From contig JADNYJ010000034.1 in assembly GCA_015501075.1 (NCBI GenBank), forward strand, positions 186,001-250,000: DNA of 64,000 nucleotides, read 5' to 3'. The DNA comes from Gymnopilus junonius (Eukaryota > Basidiomycota > Agaricomycetes > Agaricales > Galerinaceae). The translations under genes and the position numbers were made by a program. Below the pieces are notes generated by a model. That model did no database searches, was not told the origin of the DNA, and was given only the letters and a program-made list of their open reading frames with translations. Of this stretch, positions 1 through 10,600 are shown piece by piece. Within the stretch, counting starts at the first letter, position 1. Each line of letters starts with the position of its first letter.

Positions 1-561
1 TACCCCTTCTTCGTGCCCTCTTTATCTTACACCATCCGGATTTGATGCTCTGAAGAAGAACGATGCGGAGGCATTAGATAGCTTCCGACTCCACACTGAC
101 TCCATCGTCAAGTAAGTCCTTCTAGCCACCTCCGAGAAACTCACTCTCAGATGATCACAGTGTCCTCCGCGGTCTCTCCAAATGGTCCTTAACCCGCACC
201 CTTGTCATGGATCACCTTGACTGGTTCAGCCCCGGCGCTGTGGATGTCGACCAGGAGATACAAGAGCTTCATCGTGTCACTGCTCCTGGTGGTTTGGTGT
301 TTTGGCGATCGGCGTCCAAGGAGCCTTGGTATAATAAAGTGTAAGTGTCTGGAATGATTTCCGTCAGAAAATCCACTGATTTATTTGTTTTGCTTAGGTT
401 CGAAAAAATGGGTTTCAAAATCACTCCTGTGGCGGTTAGAAATGGTTCAGAGGCCATTGATATGGTCAACATGTGCGTCGTTCAATCTTCTCTGATATAC
501 TCTGATTGTTGATCGTGGTTATGTTAGGTACCGTTCTTTCTGGCGAGCGCAGCGTTTGTGA
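1..561 (+). CDS. BTA1: Betaine lipid synthase C-terminus (DUF3419/BtaA family), 5'-truncated by window edge
   Basis: Last 132 codons of a DUF3419 (BtaA-type) protein. In this family the domain transfers the 3-amino-3-carboxypropyl group of S-adenosylmethionine to diacylglycerol, the first step to the phosphorus-free betaine lipid DGTS; fungal Bta1 fuses it to an N-methyltransferase, which would lie left of the window. Four exons are seen: 1-111, 162-340, 398-472, 528-561, with introns GTAAGT..CACAG, GTAAGT..TTAG and GTGCGT..TTAG, all phase-consistent. Diagnostic stretches are CPLYLTPSGFDALK, the motif VMDHLDWFSP, and ELHRVTAPGGLVFWRSA, ending in the typical MYRSFWRAQRL tail before TGA. No frame break is seen in this part. 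The family call is strong; fusion to the methyltransferase domain is inferred from known fungal homologues, because it is outside the sequence. Confidence 0.88.
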
Positions 562-1710
562 ACATGGACGACGATCTACATAGATGCAGTAGAACTGCTG
601 ATGAAATTAAGACGAGGACAATCTACATGACTGTCAATCCCTTTTATTCACTTAGAGATGCCTAATGGGTTTCTGAATGATTATACCATTTTCAAATGTA
701 CTTTCCTCCTTTTTCTTTTCCTGTAATGATATGTAAGCAGCTTGCATTGCGATGTCAAAAATCTATTGCTAATCCGTTGAGTATCATGCTTTTCCTCGTT
801 ATTTCATGGGTGCCTTGTCCAGGTCCTCGCTTCAAATTACGAGTGATCCGATGGCCGAGGTGGGTCCTGGGCTCACACTGTCACCAACAAATCCATCCAT
901 CCATCCATCCATCCATCCATCCAAGGAGCTAAACACTGACTATGACCAGCCTAGGAACAATAAGATATCGCTGTTATATAAGGTACGGAAAAGATGCTCT
1001 GGTTTTTCAGGGAGAGCTTAATCAGCATTTCTAGGTATAAGCCTTATTCCAATAATTGGTCTGTTAAAATACGACACAGTGCCTTACTATTAGTGCCACG
1101 AAACGCTACCTGAGATTTTCAATTTGGTTCCTGCGACCTTGTCAAGGTCGACAATAGGTCATGTTTTATGAATATTGTCAAAATTCAAATTGTCTATTGA
1201 AATGTACGGCAGCAGAGTCATGAGTTTGATACCCAAAGTATCCGAACCTCCTGCTCCACTGACAGAAGGACTCATAGCAGATCTTCCTGCAAAAACTGCA
1301 GATTGGAGAGCCCGACGACATTTACGTCTAGCAAGAGGCATTGCGGTCAAAGTAGTATAATTCGGACAACTTGTATCTGTGATAGGCTGGAAAGCCCATT
1401 CATTTATTCCATCCATCTTCGTGCACGCTGTAGTGTGAGCTGTATCTTACTTCCCTAGTAATTTGTAACTTCGCGTTATCCTAAATTAACTGGAGATACT
1501 TCACACTGGTACTTATGTAAAGTTTATAACGTGTCACAAGCAGGCCGTCAAGGTAGCAAGGGCGTATTGCTATCTAGGGAGTCAGTATTGCGATCGACTC
1601 CTTCTCGGCGTATGGGAATAGGGGGTGTCCTTGTCATAACATAAGTGATCCGACGGCGCCAGTAGGGAACGAGGCGATACAAGTATCCAAAAATATGATC
1701 TCTTGTGCTG
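562..1710. other. Intergenic spacer
   Basis: Between the convergent 3' ends of the BTA1-like gene and the kinase. Only short chance ORFs without family motifs are seen. It contains the ATCC microsatellite listed separately. Nothing else is recognised. Confidence 0.6.
891..922. repeat. (ATCC)8 microsatellite
   Basis: Eight uninterrupted copies of the tetranucleotide ATCC (32 bp). It lies in the spacer and is read in one short ORF as a Ser-Ile-His-Pro run, which is a by-product of the repeat, not a protein. Confidence 0.95.
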
Positions 1711-3005
1711 TTAACGGTTAACCTGAGATCGAAGTTTCCATGAGCTAAGAGAGCTGACAATTTCGTCAAGCCGAGCAACACATTCGTCAATGGTGGGGCG
1801 TTTAGCTGGGTCTTCTTGAACCATATCAGCAACCAATGGTTTCATGAAGTCGAAGCAAAATTTTGCTCCTGTATACTCTCCACCCTGAATATAAATTGAC
1901 GTTATGAACGGAACCCAAAGGAAACAAAACACGCACCTCAGTAAAATTAGTCTGAATGAGATTGCCGAGGTAATAGATGTCAGTAGGAAAAGGATTGAGC
2001 GGCCTCGACTGATAGTCTTCACTCTGAAATTCGGGAACGGTTCTGTCGTTGCCATGCATAGGGATAGCCTGCGGCATCATGTCACTTCTATCAAATTGCA
2101 CGGCGAGACCAAAGTCGATCCAGTAGTATTTCGGGGGCGCTGCGTGCGGGTGTAATACTTGGCATGTCCTGTGTACTCCCGGTTCCGTGTTGGCCTAATG
2201 GGATGCCATCCTTCAGGGAACATGTCGGTGCCATCCATCATCAAATTCCAACCTGAACAATCTCTATCCAGCATAAATTAGGTAACATCAAGTACAACAA
2301 TTAAGAAAGACTAACCGATGTGCTACTTGTTGGTGATGGATAAATTGAAGGCCCTATATATAAATGAATACCAGATGAGACATGAATTCAAGTCAAGGCG
2401 TACTTTGAAGATTTGCTGGAATAGATCTACACATTCACCCACTGTATCAAACCTTGGAGAATTGAAGGGTCGGAGAAGAGGAACAACAATAATGGCAAAA
2501 TTCTCATCATCGGGGATGTCCATAACGTCTAGAAGTGGGATGCAATGGTTGTTGAAATCATATCGTAGAGAAGGGGAGGAGAAATAAGCTGTTAACTTTG
2601 TCTCCTCGCCATTCACGGCATGCTTGAACGTCCGCTTGAGCACAACTGCCTTGTCATCTCGGATTCTAATGGCATCTATAACTGCAAATTTCTGACAAAA
2701 AATGAGACAAATGTATACAGAAGCATAAAAGAATAGTAACCAGGAGCATGATATGGTCCTCTCGCCGGTGGATTCCAAGTGGGTGGCTGCCAGCTGGGAG
2801 GGTTCGTTACCCATGAGGGTACCCATCCTTTCTTGTACCTTGGGTGAAGTTGATAGCCACGTGACTTGAACCACGGCTCTTTCCCGTGCCAGTAGTCTTC
2901 GATAATACCTTCAACATCCGCAGGAGTCGTCATGGGAGAGTAGGAACAAAGAAAGCGCTTGGAATACAAAAGCTCAACATCCCTGCTTAAGCCCTGTGTC
3001 TGCAT
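1711..3005 (-). CDS. Fungal protein-kinase-like protein with a frameshift
   Basis: A kinase-fold protein of a family common in Agaricomycetes. Exons on the minus strand: about 3005-2741, 2681-2404, 2353-2316, 2263-1937 and 1884-1711. The N-terminal part has a Trp/Pro-rich stretch (KKGWVPSWVTNPPSW). The catalytic loop is rebuilt across an intron as HRDCSGWN, then comes IDFGLA (the DFG metal site) and a C-lobe ending in DPAKRPTIDECVARLDE. The lysine in VVLKRT is the likely ATP-binding residue. At 2131-2136 a run of five C (minus strand) puts the catalytic loop and the DFG segment in different frames; one more base would join them. The start is unsure: ATG 3005 is in frame, but ATG 3039 opens a plausible N-terminus (IIELLQTHADTGLK) one frame off. 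Substrate and pathway are unknown. It may be a pseudogene or carry consensus errors. Confidence 0.72.
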
Positions 3006-3039
3006 GTGTTTGTAATAATTCAATAATAGAAACCGGCAT

Positions 3040-3858
3040 TGTGACGAACACCACAGGGTTTAAACATGTTTACGGAAGGCATTCGTGATTCTGCGAACTG
3101 TCCTTGTTCTCTTCAGGTCTTGGGTATTGTAATTGTTCTCACTATGTCATAATATTCATTGTATTCCTGTGCTTCTGAACGTGGGCCACAAAGTACGCGT
3201 TTCACCTCAATATAATTTTACTGTAGCTTATCTGATAATCTGAACACTGTGTCCAAAAAAACTCGGACTCTCGAAGGCCATCACACATAAGGGTAGCACC
3301 TGGAGCTAGGATTTCACCTTTAAATTTTATTAGCGAGCATATGACCATGTGCAGTGAATATGCTTGGTTATGTTAAATATCTCGAAACGTTGTGGAGGAA
3401 TCGACAACATCTTTCTTCAAAAGCCTCAGGCACCATTTTGATGCAAAAGAATTCTTCAAAGATGCTGAAGTGCTTCATAAAATGGTTCATGTAAGATTTT
3501 CTCTGGCAGCCTATATTATAATATTGTATTAATGTTGTTTATTAAATTCTCTGAAAGGTGAGCTCCCACAGAGCCTTAGCTGCTACTGGACCATAGCATC
3601 AGGTGGCTCCCATGTGCATGAATTCCAGCAGCAAGAGCATTTGTTATGCAACCCTAGTCGTGTTAACACTGAGGGCCTGGAAAAGAGGATGGAGAAATTA
3701 CAAGTTAAATAAGGACTTTGCTTCATAGAGTGCGCGCAGGCACCATATCAATATTATTTAGAAGTGTTTGATACACTTTATTTCAAACTTAGAGGTTTGT
3801 GACAGTAAAGATGGTCTATTGGATACACCAACAACCATCATAGCCCAATGTGAGTGCT
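3040..3858. other. Intergenic spacer with one doubtful coding-like stretch
   Basis: About 800 bp between the kinase and the secreted-protein gene. On the plus strand, 3380-3490 reads as an uninterrupted peptide (SFFKSLRHHFDAKEFFKD and on) ending at a GTAAGA, but no family motif and no convincing partner exon were found. Otherwise nothing is recognised. Confidence 0.4.
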
Positions 3859-4646
3859 TTAATGAATATCACGGCAATTCACAGACTGTCCCCTGCTGTG
3901 GTGACCGATGCCAGATGAGTAATTATCAACATCATTTCCGGTTCCCAAAGGACATAGCTTCCCAATTTCATATGACCCAAAGCCACTCTGAGGATGACGC
4001 CTAAAATTAATTCCTGCGGGGTAACAGGAATTTTGCTTTTTGTGGATGTCATGCCTCACGCAAATAGGACGCTTGAAGTGTGTTTGGATGGCATACTGTC
4101 CACTATGCAAGCGCGCCTTTCCTTCTACATTGTGCGAGATGGCTGTCATGCATAATTTCTCAACATGTGCTGCTGTGTAACCACCTGGGCGATCATCCCA
4201 TACAGTCTTGCTTCCATCCTATTACATGTTAGCACAAGGAGATAATGCGAAGAGAGTTGAAGGACCTACAAAGATACAAAGCTTAGACTCGATATTGCAA
4301 ATCCCGTGGGATGACTTATTGGCAGAGCACCAAGCCCTCAGCATGTGTCGACCTGACCTAATGTTTTCCTTCTCTCCATGAAAGATGTGTTCCTTTAAGT
4401 CTTTAAAAATCTTTGCTGGGTCATGACGGGCCTTTGAAAAGAATTGTAAGTACGTTGTACATGGTGGGTAAAAGAGGCGGTTTTACTCGTCTTTCTCTTA
4501 ATGAATGATCATACAGAAATCCAACAGCTGTCCTTATCCACGTTGATTGATAGAATTACTTACAGTGATGCTTCTTTGGTAAGGTAGAGTCCCAGTGTGG
4601 TCTGAGAGAGCATAGCAAAAACGAGGAATAGAAACACAGGTGTCAT
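3859..4646 (-). CDS. Small secreted cysteine-rich protein (putative)
   Basis: Starts at ATG 4646 with a classic signal peptide (MTPVFLFLVFAMLSQTTLG), then a perfect GTAAGT donor at 4563. Further exons are 4431-4270 and 4218-3859. The predicted mature part holds eight cysteines (contexts AWCSA, GICNI, KLCIF, KLCMT, PICVR, NSCYP, KLCPL, VNCRD) and is about 170 residues. Exon 1 leaves two extra bases, so its direct join to 4431 is out of frame. A 13-nt exon inside the gap (GACAG, then 13 nt, then GTATG) would restore the frame and add residues LCWIS, but the first intron would then be only 36 nt. No family is recognised; size, signal peptide and cysteine number fit an effector-like or cell-wall-associated secreted protein. 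Function is not inferred. Confidence 0.6.
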
Positions 4647-5115
4647 GGCGTTCAATCTATCCAGAGATTAAAATGTGGATCGGACCAGCGATGAAGAAAT
4701 CACAGCTTGTGGGGTTGGGATTTATATATATGTAGACCAGCAATGCCGTTACTGATCGGATCGGACTCATGAATCATCAGTGACTCGGAGTACATAGGTC
4801 AGCAGATTCGAGATAGGAGGCGCCTGCACTTTGACCTGTATTTTTCGAAAAATCCGAGTACATCATATAGTAAAGCTATGCCTATGGAACACCAAATGGT
4901 TGGAGTAAACATACTCAGAATTCAATGCAATAATGAAACGAATCGGGGATGCTGATGATTTGCATGATGCATGTGATATTTTTAGATACCTTGACAATGA
5001 CTCATCCGCCCACGCAATTGCGCAATGCCATAGCTGTCAAGTTTGAACAGTGAAGCCTGATAGAAAAGTTGGCTAACGAGGTTACATATGCTCAGAATGA
5101 CTCCCTGCTTCCATC
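4647..5115. other. Divergent promoter region
   Basis: Lies between the start of the secreted-protein gene (minus) and the 448-residue ORF (plus). A TATATATA-like stretch near 4724-4732 may be a core promoter for the minus-strand gene, about 80 bp above its ATG. No ORF of note. Confidence 0.45.
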
Positions 5116-6462
5116 ATGCCCACGCTGTCTCAGGCATACACTGTCGAGCATCCTTCAAGACTCATCTGCTATATTCATCCCTATATCTTAACCTATAGCT
5201 CGGATCAGCGAAGTATTCATGTTTGGATGTGCACTGAAGGCGCTGCTCCCTCGTACAATGGAAAACTGGAAAGCAACCTTTCCGAACCTGTGGAAATTCA
5301 TTTGATTTCTTCTAACCATCTCATTACCCGGATAGTATCCGAAGACGGCGATTTTGGGATGCACGAACTCGTTATTTATGAACTTCCTTCTGGCAAGATT
5401 TCAGACAGGCTCCTTTTAGGCAGGTTCAATGCTGCTGGGGAAGGGGATTCATCTCTGTTGGGTATTGCTGATGATACTGTGGTTATATGGCGGAGTGGTG
5501 GGCCTGGAAATGGGGATGAACGGATTGAAACATACAAAATTGCTGAGGACGGAACGCTTTCTCCTTCAGGTCCACTATATCCACCTGAAAATGCCGGAGA
5601 AAAGGTATCTCTCGGACGGAATGGTAACTTTCGTGGGGAACTCCTTTACTTTGGATCTGGCAGCCTGCTTGAAATGTCAAGCGACACCGAATTCCCCATC
5701 GGAGTCTACCTTTCGCATTGGTCTTCCAACCGCGACAGCCCAAGATATCGCATTTTCCCTTTTGCTAGTTTTGCAACTCCTCCAGATCATGAGCAGTGGG
5801 TATCACATTTGTGCACTTATATTCGCAGTGGAACCAGCTCAGTTGTCACAGCCCATTATGAACACCCTTTCGGGATAGCAGAGCCAAATCCTACAACATC
5901 ATTACGCTCAGTTAAGTTGAGTACTCAGGAGCTCAACTGGACGATTGTTGTTGAACAGCAAACTAATAAGCTATGCCATTTGCCTTCATATGGGGTGATC
6001 CTTGCCATCGGGTTTGACCCTCATCCCATTGTCGATAAATGGCAGAGCATTTCATCCCTTTCAATAATAATTTTGGATGAAGCAAATGGGTCGATAAAAG
6101 GGAGACATTCCATTCATTTACCCCAGTACCCGTGTTCAGGAATTTCGCGAGCGGAAGGTGGTATCGAGGCCGACATCATGGGCTCACCAGAAATGCTTGC
6201 CATCTTGTTTGGAGATGGGCAATCAGTCGTTGTTCCCATCAATCAGTTCTTGGCCAGCGGTTTTGAACCGTTCATTAATGATAGCGAGCATTTTAACACT
6301 GCTTTATGCTCAGGAACGAAGTTCGGCATTCCGAGGAATTCAAAAGAGAGGAGACAGAAGGAGAAGGGAAGATGGGCATGGGTTGATCAAGCACTCTTTG
6401 GGAACCAGGAAGTCGTCTTGGAGTGCAGGGATCGCGGGTTTGTTGTGTTATCGTTGACGTAA
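5116..6462 (+). CDS. Uncharacterised 448-residue beta-propeller-like protein
   Basis: One uninterrupted ORF from ATG 5116 to TAA, unusual in an intron-rich neighbourhood. The sequence is a series of short beta-strand-like blocks with WD-type signatures, for example ICYIHPYILTYSSDQRSIHVW near residue 20 and ADDTVVIWRSG near 120, then LDEANGSIKGRHSIHLP near 320. There is no signal peptide or membrane segment. Its style resembles the C-terminal half of Agaricomycete F-box proteins, which carry a propeller-like region after the F-box, but no F-box is found at the N-terminus or in the 450 bp upstream. It could therefore be a truncated F-box relative or an independent propeller protein. It ends close to the tail-to-tail neighbour at 6753. 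Function unknown. Confidence 0.7.
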   Translation: MPTLSQAYTVEHPSRLICYIHPYILTYSSDQRSIHVWMCTEGAAPSYNGKLESNLSEPVEIHLISSNHLITRIVSEDGDFGMHELVIYELPSGKISDRLLLGRFNAAGEGDSSLLGIADDTVVIWRSGGPGNGDERIETYKIAEDGTLSPSGPLYPPENAGEKVSLGRNGNFRGELLYFGSGSLLEMSSDTEFPIGVYLSHWSSNRDSPRYRIFPFASFATPPDHEQWVSHLCTYIRSGTSSVVTAHYEHPFGIAEPNPTTSLRSVKLSTQELNWTIVVEQQTNKLCHLPSYGVILAIGFDPHPIVDKWQSISSLSIIILDEANGSIKGRHSIHLPQYPCSGISRAEGGIEADIMGSPEMLAILFGDGQSVVVPINQFLASGFEPFINDSEHFNTALCSGTKFGIPRNSKERRQKEKGRWAWVDQALFGNQEVVLECRDRGFVVLSLT

Positions 6463-6752
6463 AATTAAAGATGATTATTCGAATTTATTTTACTTGAGAT
6501 TCCACATGCTTAACATTATTACAAGCATTTCGATACAAAAACGGCACTTTGATATACTCGTGTACATATGTCTGAACATCCTAATCGTTCACTACACATG
6601 ATCACAATGTAACATTAATATACAAAGAAATCGACGGCGGATGGCTGACACATAAGAACAAGAACTGAATATAATATTATCAGTACTATTCCTCATAAAT
6701 GATCATCTAGGAAGGTTATCGCTCACTTTGCTGATCATAACCCACACAGCAT

Positions 6753-7300
6753 TCAATATCTATCTTTGCCGCTGCGGACATATTTCTTCCGTAGCCAATA
6801 TGCCAAAGCTACCGTCCCAACGCCCAGGCAAACACCTCTTACAGCCAACACAGCTGGCGATGCGATGACAGCTGTTGCCCCAAAGGCCTGCAGGAAAGAA
6901 AATATACCCCCAGTACTCGCACCCCACAAAGCCGATTGTAAAGTGGCAGCCATAGAACCTATGCCAGGAATATCATATCAACCACATGCATTTGCAAAAA
7001 GGTTGGAAGTGCCTGCACGGACCTGCAAGTACACCGCTTTGGGTGAAGCCAACCGCATTGACGACAACAACACAGAGGGACGGAGAGCCACCATCCCAGC
7101 GGTCGAAAGGACAGACCCAACCAATGCTGCGATGTTTGTCCTGACCATCTCGTAAATTCGTCTAAAAATCTCTTCCGTCAACACCATCCCGCCAACCAAC
7201 GCTGGGAATTCGGTGCGGACAAGGCGCACTAAGGCATCAATGACCCCTCGTGGGGGATTGGAGGACCAGAATTCGGTACAAAAAGGTTACTGGATGACAT
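6753..7300 (-). CDS. IFI6/IFI27-like small membrane protein
   Basis: Three exons: 7300-7291 (only ten bases, ATGTCATCCA), 7228-7019 and 6958-6753. Introns are 62 and 60 nt, with GTAACC..TTAG and GTGCAG..ATAG boundaries that keep phase. The C-terminal exon carries the glycine/alanine-rich helices typical of the interferon-inducible 6-16 (IFI6/IFI27, ISG12) fold: SMAATLQSALWGASTGG, IFSFLQAFGATAV, then a last hydrophobic segment and a basic tail (RKKYVRSGKDRY). About 140 residues. Animal relatives sit in mitochondrial or ER membranes and influence apoptosis; in mushrooms the family is expanded and of unknown role. The track of the second intron is inferred: without it the frame meets a TGA just before PGIGS, so another reading is a decayed copy. 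Confidence 0.65.
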
Positions 7301-7659
7301 ATTCAACACAATGGTGGGTTGGGTTGAGGGTAAACGTGAACGATTCTTCCGCAGCTATTTATCAACTGAAATAAGCGCCCGCAATTCCTTTTGAGTGATC
7401 ACGAGGTTCATCCGTCAGCCTCATGTCAGCCTCATGTTATTATTAAAGAAGGCCATTGATAGTGATAATTTTTGCCGTGTTTCCTCGGAAATCCGAACCT
7501 GTATCTTTATCGCATTGCTGAATACATCAAAATATTGCACAGTCACTTGTGTTTTCTGTGCCTCGGGAAATCAAGAGCATAAGTTGTTCATAGAAGTAAC
7601 CTTATACCATTTTGCTACATACATATCTAGACCATGCTGCGCAAGTCGACTAATTCCAT
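7301..7659. other. Intergenic spacer
   Basis: Upstream of the IFI6/27-like gene and downstream of the ABCB transporter 3' end. Only a chance ORF on the plus strand; nothing recognised. Confidence 0.5.
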
Positions 7660-10600
7660 TTATCTCGACTTAGAGAGTTGTTGCTGCTGAGTATATTCCC
7701 AATAAGCACCTCGTCTGGCCGTAAGCTGGTCATGGGAGCCAGACTCCAACACGCGGCCATCTTGCAGGAAATATCTGCAAAAAAGTCAATGGGGTTCGGA
7801 AATGAAAGATTGTACAACACACATGCAATCCGCGTTTTGTATTGTGGATAAGCGATGCGCAATAGCTATAGTCGTCCTGCCCTTAGCAGCCTTGTCCAGT
7901 GCTTCCTGAACCACCTTCTCGGATTGTGAATCAAGAGCAGAAGTTCTGTGGCAGAACATCATCAGATGATCAGGAAGCAGCGGAAATAGAGCTACTCACG
8001 CTTCATCCAGGAGAAGAACTTTCGGGTTCCGTAATAACGCTCTTGCAATAGCGACACGCTCTGAGGAAAGTCAGTAAAGATAAAGATATATTCAGATGGA
8101 CTCACGCTTTTGACCGCCAGAGAGTTGTGCGCCCTTCCCACCTACGTTTGTCTCGAAGCCACTGTGAGAGGGCGTTCGTAAGGACATAACTCAGAACCAA
8201 GAAGAGGGGTCATACTCTGGTAACGAGTTGATGAAGTCCAATATGTTAGCATTCCGGCACGCTTCCTCAAGTTCGGGCTGAGTAACCTGCTCGATCGGTT
8301 TGGTGGCACCTATTAAGATGTTGGAACGAATCGTCCCAGCATACAAAGTAGGCTCTTGAGAGACCAAGGCAAGATGTTTCCGGTATTCTTGCACATTAAA
8401 CTCATCAATAGGCACACCATCCAGCTGCCCATAGAATGTATGAGTAAGAATTGGAAAGAGCGTTTCAAGAAAAAAGAAAGATAAAACTAACCAACGCCCG
8501 ACCAGCAACCGGGTCGTAGAAGTGCTCCAACAGCTGAATGACGGTACTCTTCCCACACCCTGACCCTCCAACGAGTGCAACATATGTGCCGGGTTTGACG
8601 ACAAAGTTGAGGCGACGTAAGACTTTGACAGAGGGGCGAGTTGGGTACTGGAAGTGGACGTCCTGGAATTGAATCTCGCCAAGCACGTCTTGAGGCACCT
8701 TTCCTTTGGTGGACTCAGCGTCGATCATCGGCATAGAGTCTAGAAGGCTGACAATCTTGGATGCCCCGCCTTTAGCTGCAGAAATATCAGGCACGAATCC
8801 AAAGACACTAAAAAGTGTGGCATTTGAGCATACGACGTGAGGTCAAACTGAAAGAAAGACCAGCATACCTTCCAGCTTGGATTGAACTGAAGACAATCGA
8901 CATTAGACAGACAAAGAATTGGTTCGAGTTGTAGACTTCATCAGCAACCAGTCTTGACCCATACCAAAAGACCAAGGAGATAGCAAAGAACGTCAGAGCC
9001 TGCGACAGGGCATAAGCAAAAGTGCTTGTAATACAAGCACGGACAGCGCTTTTGAGAGGGGCACGCAAACTCTTCTCATACACCTCACAACAATCCCTTT
9101 CCCTCGTCAATGAAGCAACAGTACGAATGGTACCGACAGCCTCGCAGGCCATCTGGGCGGAATCTTCGTGTGCTGTCTTGTTAACTTCGTCCTTGAGGAT
9201 GACAACGCGCAGCCGGATGTAGCCTGAGCCCAAGACGAATGGGAGGGATGCAATGGCCACCGCGGCTAGCTTGGGTGCATACGAGAGACCGATGATGATT
9301 CCAGCTACGACAGTGGTGCAGCTCTGGATGATACTGCCAAGGGTGACACCAGCGAGTCCATTGACCTTTTGAGAGTCGGAGCTTAGCCCAGAAGTTAGTG
9401 CTCCAGTCTGTGGAAGAAGACCGTTTTCAGTCAGACAGAAGCCAAGCAGATGCTCAATTATCACTCACACTGTTGCGCTCCTGGTCAAAGAACTCGACTA
9501 AAGTGAAGTGGCGAAAGTCAGTATTGAAGAAAAAATGTCCAAGAAGAAGATCGACTCACTATCCTGCCTCAAGATTGCCTTGAAACTAAGCAGCCGAAGT
9601 TTACTCGTCAAGAACGCCGCAGACCTTGCAAAGAAGAACGTCTGAACAGCCATCGCCAGCGTCGAAAGCAGAGCAATAACGAAGAACCATTGGGCGTTCC
9701 TGTTGCCGTCCGTCCTCAGCTCATGCCTCAGCTCAGGGTCATCAGGCATAATCTGGAACGTGGTGACCGCTTGCGCGTAGACAATCCCAAAGGCTGGGTA
9801 GACACATCCAACACCAATTGCACCGACCGTGCCACAGATGTACAGAGGCCAATTGGACTTGTTGATGCGGCCCATACGACGAAAGAGGTAGGTCATGGAG
9901 TAGGACGTGTCTGCGGGTGGGATGAGCTTGACCGTTTCTTCCTTTACAGCGTCGATTGAAGGCTTCTCGGAGACGTTGTCGATGGATATGGCACTTCCAC
10001 TTCTTTGTCTCTGCAGAAGGATACTGCTGATACCTGCTTCGTGCTCTTCCAGCTCGATGGGAACAGCATCCCCCACTTCACGGAGTCTCTGAGCAGCGAC
10101 CAACTTGGAATAAACACCGTCCGCATCTGCTAATAGTTCGTTGTGTGTGCCAGATTCCAACACAACGCCTTGCGAGCCCATAACGTATATCTTGTCAGCA
10201 TCTCGGACAGTGGACAGCCGGTGGGCAATGACGATGGTGGTGCGTCCCGCAGTGGCCTTATCAAGGGCGTTCTGCACAATTCCTTCTGAGCGGGTGTCCA
10301 GGGCGGAGGTGGCCTCGTCCAAGAGGAGTATGCGTGGGTCAGAGATGATAGCACGAGCAATAGCAATACGTTCTATAATACATCCAGAATTAGTCATATG
10401 AAGAGATGGATAACAAAAAAGTAACAATAAATCCAACTCACGTTTCTGTCCTCCAGAGAGTAAGAACCCACGTTCACCGACAAGGGTATCATACCCCTGT
10501 GGCAAACCCATAATAAAATCATGCGCATTGGCTTTAACACATGCCTCTCTAATCTTCCTCTCCCTCTCCTCCTCGCTTATCTTCTCTTTCTTGCCCTTAC

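Noticed and set aside
891..922. Possible CRISPR-like or structured repeat array
   Set aside because: Plain (ATCC)8 microsatellite with no spacers.
6978..7229. Stand-alone 83-residue gene starting at 7229
   Set aside because: Position 7229 is GTG; a phased 62-nt intron links this exon to an ATG at 7300 and to the 3' exon.
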